DNA of 64,000 nt from the NCBI GenBank assembly GCA_025506515.1, contig CM046453.1, positions 47,352,395 to 47,416,394 on the forward strand, read 5' to 3'. Under the pieces are notes generated by a model. The model was not told the DNA's origin. It saw only the letters and a list, made by a program, of their open reading frames with translations, and did no database searches. The DNA is from Flaveria trinervia. Its lineage: Eukaryota > Streptophyta > Magnoliopsida > Asterales > Asteraceae. Both the position numbers and the translations under genes were made by a program. Below, piece by piece: positions 52,974 through 64,000 of the stretch (positions are counted from its first letter, which is position 1; each line of letters starts with the position of its first letter).

Positions 52974-54594
52974 TTAATCAATGTTTATCATCCCAATAGC
53001 TGTTATAAGATACTTAAATCTTTGTTCATCAAAATCATTGGTGAACAGATCAGCATATTGTTCATTTGAATCAACTTTGATTAGCTTAATTAGATTTTTC
53101 TCATGAATATCTCTAATGAAATAGTACCTGATATCAATGTGCTTTGTCTTCGAGTGCTTCACCAGATTTTCAGTAATGGAGATAGCACTGTTGTTTTCAA
53201 TATGGATAGGAGTGCTCATAAAGTTGAATCCATAGTCTAACATCTGGTTCTGGATCCACAGCAACTGAGCACAGCAGCTAGCAGCAGCAATGTATTCATC
53301 TTCAGCAGTTGATGTAGAGAGATAAGATTTTTTCTTGCATTGCCATGAGATGATCCTTCCACCAAGAAATTGACATCCTCCTAATGTTGATTTCTTGTCA
53401 ATGTTGCAGCCACCATAGTCACTGTTAGAATATCCATAGAGATTAAAATCACTATTTCTTGGATACCAGAGACCTAATTTAGGTGCTCCTTTGAGGTATC
53501 TGAGGATTCTTTTTTCAACAACTAGGTGAAACACCTTTGGAGCAGCCTGATATCTTGCACTAATGCAAGTTTCAAACATAATATCAGGTTTACTCACTGT
53601 AAGATACATCAGAGAACTAATAATCACCCTATACTGATGTTGATCAGTATCCTCCCCCTCAAGGTTAGGAGAAAGATTATGGTTTCTGGGTATGGGTGTC
53701 TTGGCTGGCTTGCAATCCTTCATCTCAAATCTTCTAAGATGTCATTGACGTACTTGGATTGATTGATGAAGAAGCCTTCCTTCAATTGCTTTACCTGAAT
53801 TCCATGGAAAAAGTCCATTTTTCCCGTGGAACTCATCTCAAACTTCTTCTTCATAATGCCTTCAAAGTCCTTACACATTTGGTCATTTCAAGAACCAAAT
53901 ATGATGTCATCAACATAGACTTGAACAATCAAAATGTCCTTACCAGACTTCCTTATGAATAAAGTCTTGTCAAAGGTTCCCCTGGTGTAGCCATTCTTTA
54001 GGAGAAACTGAGACAAAGTTTCATACCACAGCCTTGGTGCTTGGTGCAGCCCATATAGAGATTTATCCAATTTGCACACATAATGAGGATATTGTGGGTC
54101 TTTAAATCTTGAAGGTTGGCACACATACACTTCCCTATCTATATCCCCATATAGAAAGGCACACTTGACATCAAGCTGGTAGACAGTAAAGTTCTTGGAA
54201 GTAGCATAAGCAAGGAACATCCTAACTGCCTCAAGTCTTGCAACAGGTGCAAAGACATCAGTATAATCAATTCCTTCCTCTTGAGTGTATCCTTGAACTA
54301 CCATTCTTGCCTCGTTCTTGATAATCAAGCCTCTGCCATCTATTTTGTTTCTCAACACCCATTTAGTGCCTATTGGTACTTGACTAGATGGTAGCAGACA
54401 TAGGTTCCAAACCTTCTGTCTTTTGAATTGAAGCAGCTCCTCTTGCATCAATTCAACCCAACTACTATCCTTCAAGGCATCTTCCACCTTCTTGGGTTCC
54501 ATCTGGGATAAGAAGCATGAATGGAAGCAGACATGCCCACGATGAGTCTGCCCTCTTGTTGTCACACCTTCAGAGACATCCCCTATGATGTTCT
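52974..54594 (-). pseudogene. Element G RT and RNase H
   Basis: 52974-53723 is open for 249 codons: SSLMYLTVSKPDIMFETCIS, RYLKGAPKLGLWYPRNSDF, YSNSDYGGCNIDKKSTLGG, AEDEYIAAASCCAQLLWIQN, ENNSAISITENLVKHSKTKH and IRYYFIRDIHEKNLI. 53888-54594 carries KWVLRNKIDGRGLIIKNEAR, DYTDVFAPVARLEAVRMFLA, QLDVKCAFLYGDIDREVYVC and QVYVDDIIFGS (catalytic YVDD). A frameshift at about 53724-53890 separates them. NIIGDVSEGVTTRGQ marks the linker end next to the solo LTR. Confidence 0.92.
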
Positions 54595-55560
54595 TGTTGG
54601 ACCTTATATGCCCAAGACACATACAAGATTGATGTGGTTAGTGCGTTATGATCCAAGTTGGGTCATACCCAATAACAAGCTATACAAACACCAATCGGTA
54701 TTTATTTGTTGATAAGATCAAACAAATAAATATTAACACCATTAGAAAATTGGTTTTCTAATACAGTACTTTTGTAAAAGAACAACATTGTATGTTTGTT
54801 TTATTCATGAGAGATTATTTGTTTTATTATTTAAGCTAGTTAAATAATAACAAATAAAAGTGTGTTATTGTTATAAAATTAAAAGAAGTTTTAATTTTAT
54901 AAAAATCAAGGGCTAGGTGTGTAATTTTATAGAAACTAGATTGGGGGGAAACCCCTTTTTGAAGGGTGTTTTCGGCCGCCCTTGTGTGTGGGTGTATTAT
55001 GTGTTTGTCTTGTCTTATGGAAGACTAGAAGACTCACACACATATACTTTCTCTCATAACACACCTTGCTCAACAGACACATAAGATTTTCTCTCAAAAA
55101 CAAGCTGCATTTCGGATTATACAAGCAAAGAAGAGAGCTGAAAATTTTGTTTTGTTGGCTGCCCTTCAAGAGCTTCTTGTAGATTTCGGACTGTACAAGA
55201 GGGTTTGTTCTTGTGTTTTTACTTCCTAACAAGTAAGGTGTTTGCTAAGCTTGTGGGTATACAAGCTTGAGGTCTTCTCCTTTGAAGGCTAGACATTCAA
55301 GGACATCACCATCTTCATTCTTTTCATCTATAACATCTAGTGCAAGAAAGGTTGTTTCTTGTTCACCCTTTTGGTTGATTGTTTTGTTTGATAGCATAGT
55401 GTTTCACATATATTGTTGATCCTTGTTTTGGGTTTTGTTTATGCTTCAAATGTTGAAAATTTTTCAGAATGTTATAACATGTTTAACTCATTCTTCCGCT
55501 GCGTTTTATAAGTTTAAAATGGTTAAACTAGCTTTGATTAACTTGTTACAAAACCCATAA
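54595..55560 (+). mobile_element. Solo LTR of an H-like copia element
   Basis: 966 bp from TGTTGGACC to ACCCATAA, flanked on both sides by GTTCT (54590-54594 and 55561-55565). It has the same layout as H's LTR (57827-58788), including GATGTGGTTAGTRCGTTATG and GTCATACCCAATAACAAGC. The terminal CA has decayed. It lies in element G's linker between integrase and RT, and no internal sequence remains. Confidence 0.9.
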
Positions 55561-55565
55561 GTTCT

Positions 55566-56012
55566 TAGCTGGATAGGTGTTATGAATCCTAAGACGAGGA
55601 ATCACTTCCAGTTGCAGAGATGGATCCAGGTTGGACATATTCTGCTCAGGAACTTGAACACTTTGTCCAGCTGTTGTTTCAAAGTCATTAAATGAGGACT
55701 GATTGAATGAATGAGAAACATCATCAATGGTTGGCTGTAGAGTAGCATCAACAGTTGCTTGTTCCTTCAAAATGCTACATCCATAAGCTATGTGTTATGT
55801 AGGATCACCTGATGAGTTTTGAGGATCAACAGGTGATTCACTAGTTGAAGCTTCACTATTCGTGGATATCGATATGCTATCTTATCTGTGAATAGTGGAA
55901 GGTTAATTTGTTGTAGCTCTTGGGGAACTTGGAAGAGGTCTGGGTAGCTCAAACAGTTGATCATCAGCAGCAGCATCAACATCATTTTGAGCACCTGTTC
56001 CAACTGAAACAT
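55566..56012 (-). pseudogene. Element G integrase-RT linker
   Basis: The 55546-55770 frame gives QATVDATLQPTIDDVSHSFN, VQVPEQNMSNLDPS and EVIPRLRIHNTYPAKN, which runs into the solo LTR. 55788-56012 is a shifted frame of the same Ser/Gln-rich linker. Confidence 0.75.
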
Positions 56013-56016
56013 TCTA

Positions 56017-56880
56017 TCAAGAAGGTTTAGAATATTTTGGAAACAATTCTAAATCAAAGATATGATCGGGGCCATTCCCCATAACAGAAGGAGTGTGCTC
56101 ATTAACAACTATATTAGATGACTCCTCAAATTCTTGATTCTTAATGATGTATACTCTGTAGGCTTTGGTGGTAGAAGAGTATCCAACAAAGATAGCATCA
56201 TCTGACTTTTCAGCAAATTTTGCTAAATTATCCTTTGTGTTAAGTATGGTACACCTCCTACCAAAGGACCTCAGAAAGCCAATGAATGGTGGCTTCTTGT
56301 TCAATAGATCATAAGGGGTTTTTCCATATGGCTTAACTACAAGAACTTGTTCTGCACATAGCATGCAGTGCTAACGGCCTCTGCCCAGAATTTTAGAGGT
56401 AGTTTGGAATCAGCTAACATAGTTCGAACAGCCTCAATAAGTGTCTTGTTCCTCCTCTTAGCAACACCATTTTGTTGAGGAGTTCTGGGAGCACTATATT
56501 GTTTGTCAATGTCTTTTGAGTTACAGAATGAGTCAAGAATGAAGTTCTTAAACTCGGTCCCTTGATCACTTCTAATAATCTTAACCTTGTGATCAATTTG
56601 ATTTTCTACTTTAAGAATAAAAGATTTTAATGTTTTAGCAGTTTTATCTTTAGTTCATAAAAAGAATACCCATGTAAATCTTGTAAAATCATCAACTATC
56701 ACAAGGTAGTATGATTTCCTTCCAATGCTTATTATACTTGTGGGACCAAAGAGATCCATGTGCAATAAGTGTAATGGTGTAGTGATGGAGTTAACACTTT
56801 TGGATTTATGAGAGGTCCTATGTCACTTCCCTTTCAGGCATGCAACATAGTTGTCTTTGAAAAAAATTCCTTTTTAGGCA
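56017..56880 (-). pseudogene. Element G integrase core
   Basis: 56017-56364 shows GKTPYDLLNKKPPFIGFLRS, FGRRCTILNTKDNLAKF and DAIFVGYSSTTKAYRVY. Further right, broken frames contain the counterpart of the DDE core (PELLNKMVLLRGG is a shifted remnant of the P-x-Q-N-G-V-x-E-R block at about 56440-56500, and the VIVDDFTRF-type block lies near 56640-56700). A zinc-binding C-x-x-C near 56840 is recognisable. Confidence 0.75.
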
Positions 56881-56884
56881 AACC

Positions 56885-57145
56885 ATGTACCAAGTTATTT
56901 TTAGCCAATTTATTCAGTGTCTTAAAATATACATGACACATACGTTTATGCCAAGTGTTGACTCATCACTATCAACTTTGGAAAGAAAGCATGATATTTC
57001 ACCCATTGGGGAAGCATTGTTCATATCCAGCTTGTACATATCTCCTTTCCTGGGAGATCTAAGAAGCACCAATTCTGGAGGGATTGTCATCCCTGGTTTG
57101 TGGTTAATACACTCATGCTCTGTGAAAAGCATCTGGTGCTTTTGA
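56885..57145 (-). pseudogene. Element G GAG-pre-integrase domain
   Basis: 56914-57132 encodes MLFTEHECINHKPGMTIPPE, RKGDMYKLDMNNASPMGEI and SCFLSKVDSDESTLGINVC. The W-H-x-R-L-G-H signature that should follow is altered to TLGINVCVMYILRH-like sequence. Confidence 0.75.
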
Positions 57146-57213
57146 TCAAAGAACTAAGAAACACTTAAAAGATTGTGTTCAAGCTGTTTGACAAAGTTAA
57201 CTTTGTCAACTTT

Positions 57214-57477
57214 TTACTTACCATTGGATATAATCCCTCTGCTAGAAATATATCCTCCCGCCTCACCTCCAAGTTGGGCAGGACCTCCATCATAGTGTTG
57301 AAATTGTTGAAGGAGAGATTTGTTCCCTGTCATATGCCTGGAGCATCCACTGTCCACAATCCAGACATTGTTGTTCTTGTCATATGAGTGTCCCTGGTTA
57401 TCATCTATTCCAGCCATGAGAGCTTGAGCAGGAGTCACATCCTGTACCATGAAGCTCCAGTCAACTTTTTGAGCCAT
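57214..57477 (-). pseudogene. Element G protease
   Basis: WIVDSGCSRHMTGNKSLLQQ is the aspartic protease active site. It is preceded by SYDKNNNVW and followed by GGYISSRGIISNGK. The upstream part WSFMVQDVTPAQALMAGIDD is the usual protease lead-in. Confidence 0.88.
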
Positions 57478-57822
57478 TATAACTGTTTCAGTTGACTTTC
57501 CAGTGGGCTTTGTGGTTGAGGAATGTGTTGAGGCATGTGGCGTTCCCGGATTGGTCTTGGGAGCCTTGAATTTCGTAGGAAAGTGACCAAGTTGGTTCCA
57601 GTTGTAACATTTTGCTTTGGTCTTGTCAAACCCAAACTTGCTGGCAGTTGGGTTTTGAGGGAATTGCCTTCCAGATCTCTTAAGAACTTATTTGCTCTAT
57701 AGGTTAGAAGAGCCATCTGTTGGACGATGTCCACATACTCCACATCGTCTAGACTAAAACACTCTAGATCATCAAAACAATATTGAAAATCACCAGAGTG
57801 TCCACTTCATAAGGCAAGGCAA
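57478..57822 (-). pseudogene. Element G gag fragment with degenerate zinc knuckle
   Basis: MEYVDIVQQMALLTYRANKF and TYRANKFLRDLEGN start the segment. On another frame the knuckle at about 57560-57620 reads CYNWNQLGHFPTKF: the second Cys is Trp and the last Cys is Phe. The rest of gag is displaced beyond element H, outside the window. Confidence 0.75.
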
Positions 57823-57826
57823 AACT

Positions 57827-58788
57827 TGTTGGGTTCTTTACGCCCAAGACACATAGAACATTGATGTGGTTAGTACGTTATGATCCAAGTCAGGTCATAC
57901 CCAATAACAAGCTTAGCAAACACCACATATTATTTAATTGATGATATGATCATACAATTAAATAAATACACCAATTTAGAAAATGGGTTTTCTAAATAAT
58001 TTGCATATGAGATTGAACAACTTATATGGATATTTTGTTCATGGATATTATTTGTAATGTTGTTTAATTTAGTTAAATAACATAAAATAATAAAAGTGTG
58101 TTTGTGTTATATAATTAAAAGGTTAATTATATATAACTATCTTTAACATTAGTTTAAGAAAAGATTAAAAAGGGACTTTTGGAGGGAAACCAAAAACCCA
58201 AATAGGGTTCGGTCGCCCCAAAAAATGTGGCTCTCCCTTTGGTTTTCTTTGGTGGTCTTGAAAGAAAAAAACATACTCCAAGAACACACACATACACTCC
58301 AATCTCTCATCTCTCTCATATATGCAAGAACCTCAAGGCACAACACCCTCCAATCTAGAAGAAAATCTCGGTTGCAAAAGGGTCTTTCAGCAGCTTGATT
58401 TCGGCTGAAAATGGGTTTTCAGCAGCCTATCAGGTTCGTTTTGGTGATGAAATCCTAGAAACAAAGGTGCTTGCTTGGTGCTTGTGGGTATGAATGCATG
58501 AGGGCATCTTTCCTTGACGTTTTGGCTATTCAACAACATCATCTTCTTCACCCAAAATCGTTTTCTGCAGCTTTACTAAAGGTAGCACGTATGGATTGTT
58601 TTGGGTTGTTATATCTTGTTGATAGCTAGTTCAAACACATATATAAGATCCTATGTTCTTGGGTTTGTTGATGTTTTGTTATTAGCCTTAATTTTCAGAT
58701 TACTAATAATAATTTTAAGGTATTATTCTGTTGCGTTTTCATAGTTTAAAATGGTTAAACTACTTTGTTTTGGTTCAACAAACCCAAC
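57827..58788 (+). repeat. Element H 5' LTR
   Basis: TGTTGGGTTC...AACCCAAC, with inverted ends (TGTTGGGTT / AACCCAAC). It is similar in plan to the solo LTR 54595-55560 and more distantly to D's LTR. Confidence 0.88.
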
Positions 58789-58790
58789 TT

Positions 58791-58803
58791 TGGCATCTAG
58801 AGC
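58791..58803 (+). other. Element H primer-binding site
   Basis: TGGCATCTAGAGC, 2 bp after the LTR. A variant of the Met-tRNA-type site. Confidence 0.7.
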
Positions 58804-58806
58804 TGG

Positions 58807-60258
58807 ATATGTGGATGACTAGTTTCATTTGTTCTTGTAAAATTGGTTTTATGGGGCTTTAACAACCTTATAAGGGCTGTTTTGTGGTGATGTTATAAAT
58901 CCCCAATCTTTTAAGGTTACATCTAACATGCTTGTGATTAAATCTTGAAAGAATGATATCAAGTGGTTGATTATGTTTTTTTGTTTGGACAAAAGACCCT
59001 AAATTCTTGGTTTATGTTGGCTGAAAATTTAGGGTCATATGGGGATTTATTTGGTTCTTGTATGATTGTATATGATGTTTCATATTGGTGCATGACCTAG
59101 CCTTGACCTTGGGTTGATTTGGTTTTATATGGATGTTTGTTTTGGTTGATTCATTCATAATGGGTTGTAATATTATTCTTTTGTGTTTTGTATTTGGATG
59201 TAATTTATTTATTCGTTCAATGACAATGTAATAGATAGATTAAGCGTGTTTTCCTTTATTATAAAATTTGTATTAGGATATAAATTTTGTAAAAGAAGAT
59301 GCACAAGATGGAAGCAGAAAAGGAAGACTCAAGAGAAGGACTTGAAGCATTTGGATGCAAGTTCAAGTGGGGGTCTTTGGAGATCTCATCTTTGTGTTGT
59401 GTTCAACCATTAGGAAAGACCAAATGATAACACTTGTGATGGTAAACAAGTGTTGACAACATAGTGGCTATGGTTATGCACATGTGGTTGTTTGACATAT
59501 GCTTGTTTGATTATTCATTTTATGTTGATTGTTTGATATATGGATATGCTTAACAATCTAAATAAATTATCATAACAAGCTGCTTTTCTTGGTTCCTCAC
59601 CATTAAGTGACTAATAAAATGTTATTAAAAGGATTAATGATTTCAAAATAAAAGAGGTTTTATTAAAAGAGAACCATAGGGTACCATGTATTTGAAAGCA
59701 TGCGAATACAAGGTACATAGAGTTTTCATAACTAGAATTAATGGAAACTTAAATCCCTTTGGAAACAAGTTAAACACCATCCTTTTACAAGACACTCGAA
59801 TCAGTTAAGAACTACTTGTGGGATAAAGGTCACCTAACCACATTTAGGGAACTTGTGTGTTTGAGGTGAGCTTAACATATTTGTGGGATAAAGGTCACCT
59901 AGCTGCTTGTATGTGTAAATTCACACGTGTGTGTAAGTAGGACCACTTGAATTGGAAACCATGTGCATAGGGTCACTGAAGCATGGCGTACAATGGTGTT
60001 GATGGGATTTTACATGCCGACTAAACAAAAGATGTTTAACCGATCCCATAAAGCTAGAAGTTGCAATGGGTTGCAATTGTCAAATGTTGACTACCTTGTT
60101 AATTTAAATAGTGGGATAAAGGTCACCTAACCATCATTTAAATGTAACGTTGGATTCTAGATTTTAATTATTAATTGTCTATGAGACGTGTAAAGGGTAT
60201 TAATAATTAAAATGCTATTTTCCAGAAATACTAAAATGAACTTTGTAATTTTGTAGTA
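58807..60258 (+). other. Element H leader (non-coding)
   Basis: No gene. It contains phrases shared with D's leader, for example GGGATAAAGGTCACCTAACC near 59820 and again near 60115, and a related GGGATAAAGGTCACCTAGC near 59884, so this string recurs three times. Confidence 0.75.
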
Positions 60259-61030
60259 ATGGCCGCAAACCACAATGCTACTACCCCGACTGTCCCTACC
60301 CTATCACTGAGAACCATCTTAGAAAGGGATCATCTTAACCATAATAACTTTATGGACTGGTATCGAAACTTGGGAATTGTTCTCAAGTAAGAGAAAATGG
60401 CCTATGTCCTTGACGATCCTATTCCTGACCAACCCGACCCCGAGGATGTTGAGGCCTATAATGATTGGCTTCAATACACTGAGGATTCCATCCAAGTTTC
60501 CTGCCTCATGTTGGGAACTATGATTCCTGGACTCCAAAAGGACTTGGAGCAACTTGGGTCATATGACATAATTACGCAGTTGAAGGAAATGTTCCTTCAA
60601 CAAGCAGGGTAGAGCGCTACGAAACGGTTCCAGCGCTTCATGCGTATCATATGGTAGAAATCCAGTCGGAATCATCTTATGTTCTTAAGAAGAAATGCCA
60701 CGTTGATCGCCTCGAAAGGGTTAATTGTCTCGTCTCAAAAGAGGTAACCATGGATGTGATCTTTAATGGCCTAACCAAAAGGTTTGAGACGTTCAAAATG
60801 AATTACAATATGAACGGATGGGACAAGAGTATTGGTAAGCTTCACGCAATGCTCAAAGCAGCCAAGGCAGGGATGGGTAGAAAGGTTCTACCTGTTCTCT
60901 CGATCAATGAGGGAGGCAATAAGAAAAGCCATTCCCTGATCCCAAGGCAAATGTTGCCAAAAGAAAGGGGGTACATGAAAGGAAAGGCTAAGCGGAACCT
61001 CCAAAGCCTAAGCTTGAGAAGCCTAAGGTA
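60259..61030 (+). pseudogene. Element H gag (capsid region)
   Basis: Starts at 60259 (MAANHNATTPTVPTLSL, RTILERDHLNHNNFMDWYRN). There is an in-frame TAA at 60388-60390 where D has Gln. It continues with AYVLDDPIPDQPDPEDVEAY, DWLQYTEDSIQVSCLMLGTM and YDIITQLKEMFLQQAG. A frameshift near 60610 is followed by KKKCHVDRLERVNCLVSKEV and MNYNMNGWDKSIGKLHAML. Confidence 0.92.
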
Positions 61031-61677
61031 ACAGAGAACAATCCATGCTTTGAGTGTGGAGAGATAGGACATTGGAAAAGGAATTGTCCAACCTATCTCA
61101 AAGAGTTGAGAAACAAGAGGGATGCTAGGCAAACCTCATGTACAACTTTCAAAATTCATATTGGTTGAAATGTTATTTCTTTAAACACATGGGTATTGGA
61201 TATCGGATGTGGAACTCTTTTTGCAATTTATTGCAGGGGTTTATAGGAAATAAGCACTTCAAGAAGGGAGACACAAGTCTCTACATGGGCAACATAGCAA
61301 AAGTTGATGTCGAAGCCCAAAGAGACAATATTTTGAAACTTTCAAATAGTTTGGAATTTGTCATTAAGAGCATTTTGTATGCTCCTAGTTTGACTAGGAA
61401 CATAATTTTGATTTCCCTTTTAGAACAATGTGGTTATGAATTAAAGTTTGCTAACAATGGTATTTATGTTTGTGTGGATGATGTATTTTATTTCAAGGCT
61501 ATGCCTTTTAATGGAATCTATGAATTGATTCATAATGATTCATCCTATAATAGGTCATTATACCAAACAAGCACCAAGAAACTTAAAATGGGTTTAAGTG
61601 ATTCTTATCTTTGGCATTGTCATCTTGGTCACATAAATAAGAATCAGATTCAAACACCTCAAAAGAATAGTCTTTAG
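61031..61677 (+). pseudogene. Element H zinc knuckle, protease and pre-integrase
   Basis: CFECGEIGHWKRNC lies at 61048-61090. The protease active site (about 61190-61215) is decayed to LDIGCGT in one frame. 61138-61677 then gives GDTSLYMGNIAKVDVEAQRD, YAPSLTRNIILISLL and the pre-integrase DSYLWHCHLGHINKNQIQ. Confidence 0.88.
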
Positions 61678-62300
61678 AAAAGCAAATGAAAATGTTTCAT
61701 TCGATAAGTGTGAATCTTGTTTACAAGCTAGATGACCAAATCGCCCTTTAGTGGCACTAACGAGAGGGCAAAAGACTTATTGGGAATCATACATTCGGAT
61801 GTATGTGGCCCTTTGAAGACAATGACTGTAAATGGTGAAAGATACTTCATTACCTTTATCGACGATTATAGTCGCTATGGTTATGCGTACATGATGACAC
61901 ACAAACATGAAGCTTTTGAAATGTTCAGAACCTTCAAGAATGAAGTGAAAAATCAGCTCTATAAAACCATCAAAGTTCATCATTCAGATAGAGAACGTGA
62001 ATACCTCAATGATGCTTTTCAGTACCATCTAAAAGGATGTGGGATCGTCTCACAACTTACTCCACCTGGAACACCACAACATAATGGTGTGTCTAAAAGG
62101 AGAAATCGAACCCTATTGGATATGGTTCAATCTATGATGGCTATAGGATCAATACCTCTATCATTTTAGGATTTTGCAATGCTCTCCGTGGCTCATATTT
62201 TGAATATGGCCATGACCAAGATAATCAATTCACTAAGTGTATATTTGTTGGATATCCCAAAGATTGTATAGGATAGTACTTCTTTGATCCAACAGAGCAA
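61678..62300 (+). pseudogene. Element H integrase
   Basis: 61732-62169: MTKSPFSGTNERAKDLLG, IIHSDVCGPLKTMTVNGERY, FIDDYSRYGYAYMMTHKHEA, HHSDREREYLNDAFQYHLKG (D-R-G-G-E changed to D-R-E-R-E) and PPGTPQHNGVSKRRNRTLLD, where the catalytic Glu of GVSER is Lys. The core therefore lacks an essential residue in addition to its frameshifts. Confidence 0.9.
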
Positions 62301-63300
62301 GAGTAATTATTGCTCGAAAGGCTGAGTTCTTGGAAACTAAGTTCCTTATGGAAGGGATAACGTATAGAATACTGGAATTTTGATGTGGATCAAAATCCAA
62401 AGCCGATACACGTTTGGTTGACACTTGCAATCAACAAGAGGTTGTTGATGATGATCAAGTGGTTGACCTATACACACAAAACATTCGCAAATCTGGTAGA
62501 GTTAGCATTCCACCTGAAAGATATGGATCTTTCATGAATGTATGCTATGTGGTTGACTTCGATGAGTCAACTACATACCATGAAGCAATGTTCGATTTGG
62601 ATTATGACAAATGGCTGGATGCCATGAACGTTGAGATGCAATACATGTATGACAATCAGTTTAGGAGTTGGTTGATCCTCCATTTAACTCCAAACCAATT
62701 GGATGCAAATAGGTTTCAAGAAGAAAATAGATATACATGGAAACTTGGATACTTACAAAGCAAGACTTGTAGCAAAAGGTTTCAATCAAACTCAAAGGGT
62801 TGATTATGATAAAACTTTCTCGCCTGTGGCAATGCTAAAGTCAATTAGGATATTATTTACCATAGCTGCATATTATGACTATGAGATTTGGCAAATGGAT
62901 ATCAAAACCGCTTGTCTTAATGGACATCTCGAAGAGACTGTCCATATGGTTCAGGCAGATGGTTTTGTCGATCCACAACATCCTAAAAGTATGCAATTAA
63001 GAAGTCAATTTATGGATTGAATCAAGCATCGAGAAGTTGGAATCAACGTTTTGATGAAGATATCAAAATTTGGTTTCATCAAGAATGCTGGCGAGGCTTG
63101 TGTATATACAAAGGTTAGTGGGAGCATAATAACATTCTTAGTATTGTATGTTGATGACATGCTAACTTTTGTAAATGATATTCCAACAATGGAAGGTGTT
63201 AAAACCTGGCTTGGAAGTTGTTTTTCATTAAAAATCTCAATGAAGCCGCCTATATTTTGGGAATATTGATCTACAGGGATAGATCGAGGCGGTTGATTGG
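62301..63300 (+). pseudogene. Element H reverse transcriptase
   Basis: 62414-62803 covers the linker (SGRVSIPPERYGSFMNVCYV) and RT lead. 62703-63020 gives KKKIDIHGNLDTYKARLVAK, DYDKTFSPVAMLKSIRILFT and QMDIKTACLNGHLEETVHMV. 63051-63269 gives LYVDDMLTFVNDIPTMEGVK with the YVDD box. Frameshifts lie between each block. Confidence 0.91.
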
Positions 63301-64000
63301 TTTAAATCAAAGTGCATATATTAAAAAGGTCTTGAAAAGGTTCAAGATGGAAAAACTTTGAGAAAGGTATGGTACCTATTCGAAGAGGGACAATATTGAG
63401 TATATTTCAATGTCCAAGCTCAAAGGATGACCAAGATCGAATGAAGGACATCCCATATGCATCAGCTATAGGATCCATCATACGATGATATGCACTAGAT
63501 CAGACGTGTCATGCGCGTTATCATGATGAACAGATATCAGCAGAGTCCAGGTAATAGCCATTGGATGGTTATTAAAAGTATATGGAAATACTTTAGTAGG
63601 ACTAAGGAAATGTTTCTAATATACGAATTTGATGAAGAGGAACTCGTTGTAAAGGGTTACACGGATGCGAGTTTCCAAACCGTTCGAGATGATTCTCGAT
63701 CACAATCTGGGTATGTCTTCATTATGAATGGAGTAGCATTGTCCACTACAAAACATAAATACATCGCCACATCATTAGCAGCTGAGGTAGCTACATAGAT
63801 AAAGAAATTTATTGCCTACCTTGGTGGTCTCTACCATTCAAGACCCCTAGAAATCCTTTTGTGATCACGAGGGTACAATTGCATAAATCAAGGTACCCTG
63901 TCCTCTTCAAAAGGCTAGGCACATTGAGCGGAAATTCAACTACATAAGGGATGAAGTTGAAAAGGGAAAAAATATGTATTCGTAAAGTTCACACCGATCA
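63301..64000 (+). pseudogene. Element H RT end and RNase H (cut by window edge)
   Basis: 63511-63798 shows RYQQSPGNSHWMVIKSIWKY, FDEEELVVKGYTDASFQTVR and DDSRSQSGYVFIMNGVALST, the RNase H start. The end of the window still reads RNase H (FNYIRDEVEKGK-type and HTDQ). The remainder of H lies to the right. Confidence 0.88.

Larger units (their letters stand above)
47901..57826 (-). mobile_element. Copia element G (interrupted by solo LTR and H)
   Basis: Minus-strand copia element: 3' LTR 47901-48710, polypurine tract, accessory ORF 52335-48730, motif array, pol 52974-57477 and part of gag to about 57822. It is broken by a solo LTR (54595-55560) and by element H at 57827. The rest of gag and the 5' LTR should lie beyond H. 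It is inserted in element F's accessory ORF. The general plan is as in B. Confidence 0.87.
57827..64000 (+). mobile_element. Copia element H (5' portion; runs past the right edge)
   Basis: Plus-strand copia element inserted in G's gag: 5' LTR 57827-58788, PBS 58791-58803, 1.45-kb leader, gag from 60259, protease, integrase, RT and RNase H to the window end. Protein motifs match element D block by block, so both belong to one lineage, but their LTRs have diverged. The bases AAACT just before the LTR would be one half of the target duplication. Confidence 0.92.

Overview
The window looks like gene-free, repeat-dense plant nuclear DNA. I found no host gene, rRNA, tRNA or CRISPR array. Almost every base belongs to LTR retrotransposons (Ty1/copia and Ty3/gypsy) nested inside one another. 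Evidence for a plant is the family of polyproteins, the primer-binding sites complementary to initiator Met-tRNA (TGGTATCAGAGC), the TG...CA LTRs and the AT-rich composition. The accessory proteins described below remind me of transposon-linked predicted proteins from Asteraceae genomes; that is recollection, not a search, so the family assignment is tentative.

Layout. (1) 1-20856: minus-strand copia element A (pol 1615-4956, gag pieces 4957-6300 and 18366-19610, PBS 20147-20159, 5' LTR 20162-20856). It is split by the complete minus-strand copia element B (6310-18245, TSD GCAGT). (2) 20857-24389: 3' end of plus-strand element C, same LTR family as A; A sits inside C's accessory ORF. (3) 24390-26590: degraded gypsy fragment E1, with C inserted in its reverse transcriptase. 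(4) 26692 to about 44756: gypsy element E2. It contains a 2.1-kb tandem duplication, the complete minus-strand copia element D (31806-39971, TSD TTTGA) and a 2.1-kb solo gypsy LTR (40461-42588). (5) 44887-47900: 3' part of minus-strand element F (A/C family). (6) 47901 to the right edge: minus-strand copia element G, inserted in F's accessory ORF and broken by a solo LTR (54595-55560, TSD GTTCT) and by plus-strand element H (57827 to beyond 64000), a relative of D.

The most interesting signal concerns the accessory coding region between pol and the 3' LTR. It is visible in families B, C/F and G; the matching part of A would lie left of the window. It is coded in the same direction as pol. In B and G its first about 60 codons share a recognisable N-terminal motif. 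G and C share a YPRFLQ motif, and F/C and G share C-terminal motifs. No transmembrane segment is evident, so an envelope role is not supported. In B and G the ORF is preceded by a TATA-like box, and upstream of that lies an array of a short palindromic motif that is private to the family and also fills that family's LTR. In C and F the ORF carries an intron-like interruption (144-148 bp, phase 1) at the same position. Together these suggest an accessory gene with its own LTR-like promoter and, in one family, splicing.

All coding regions carry stops or frameshifts, so the copies here are decayed. B and D, complete with matching LTRs and exact target-site duplications, are the youngest well-defined insertions.
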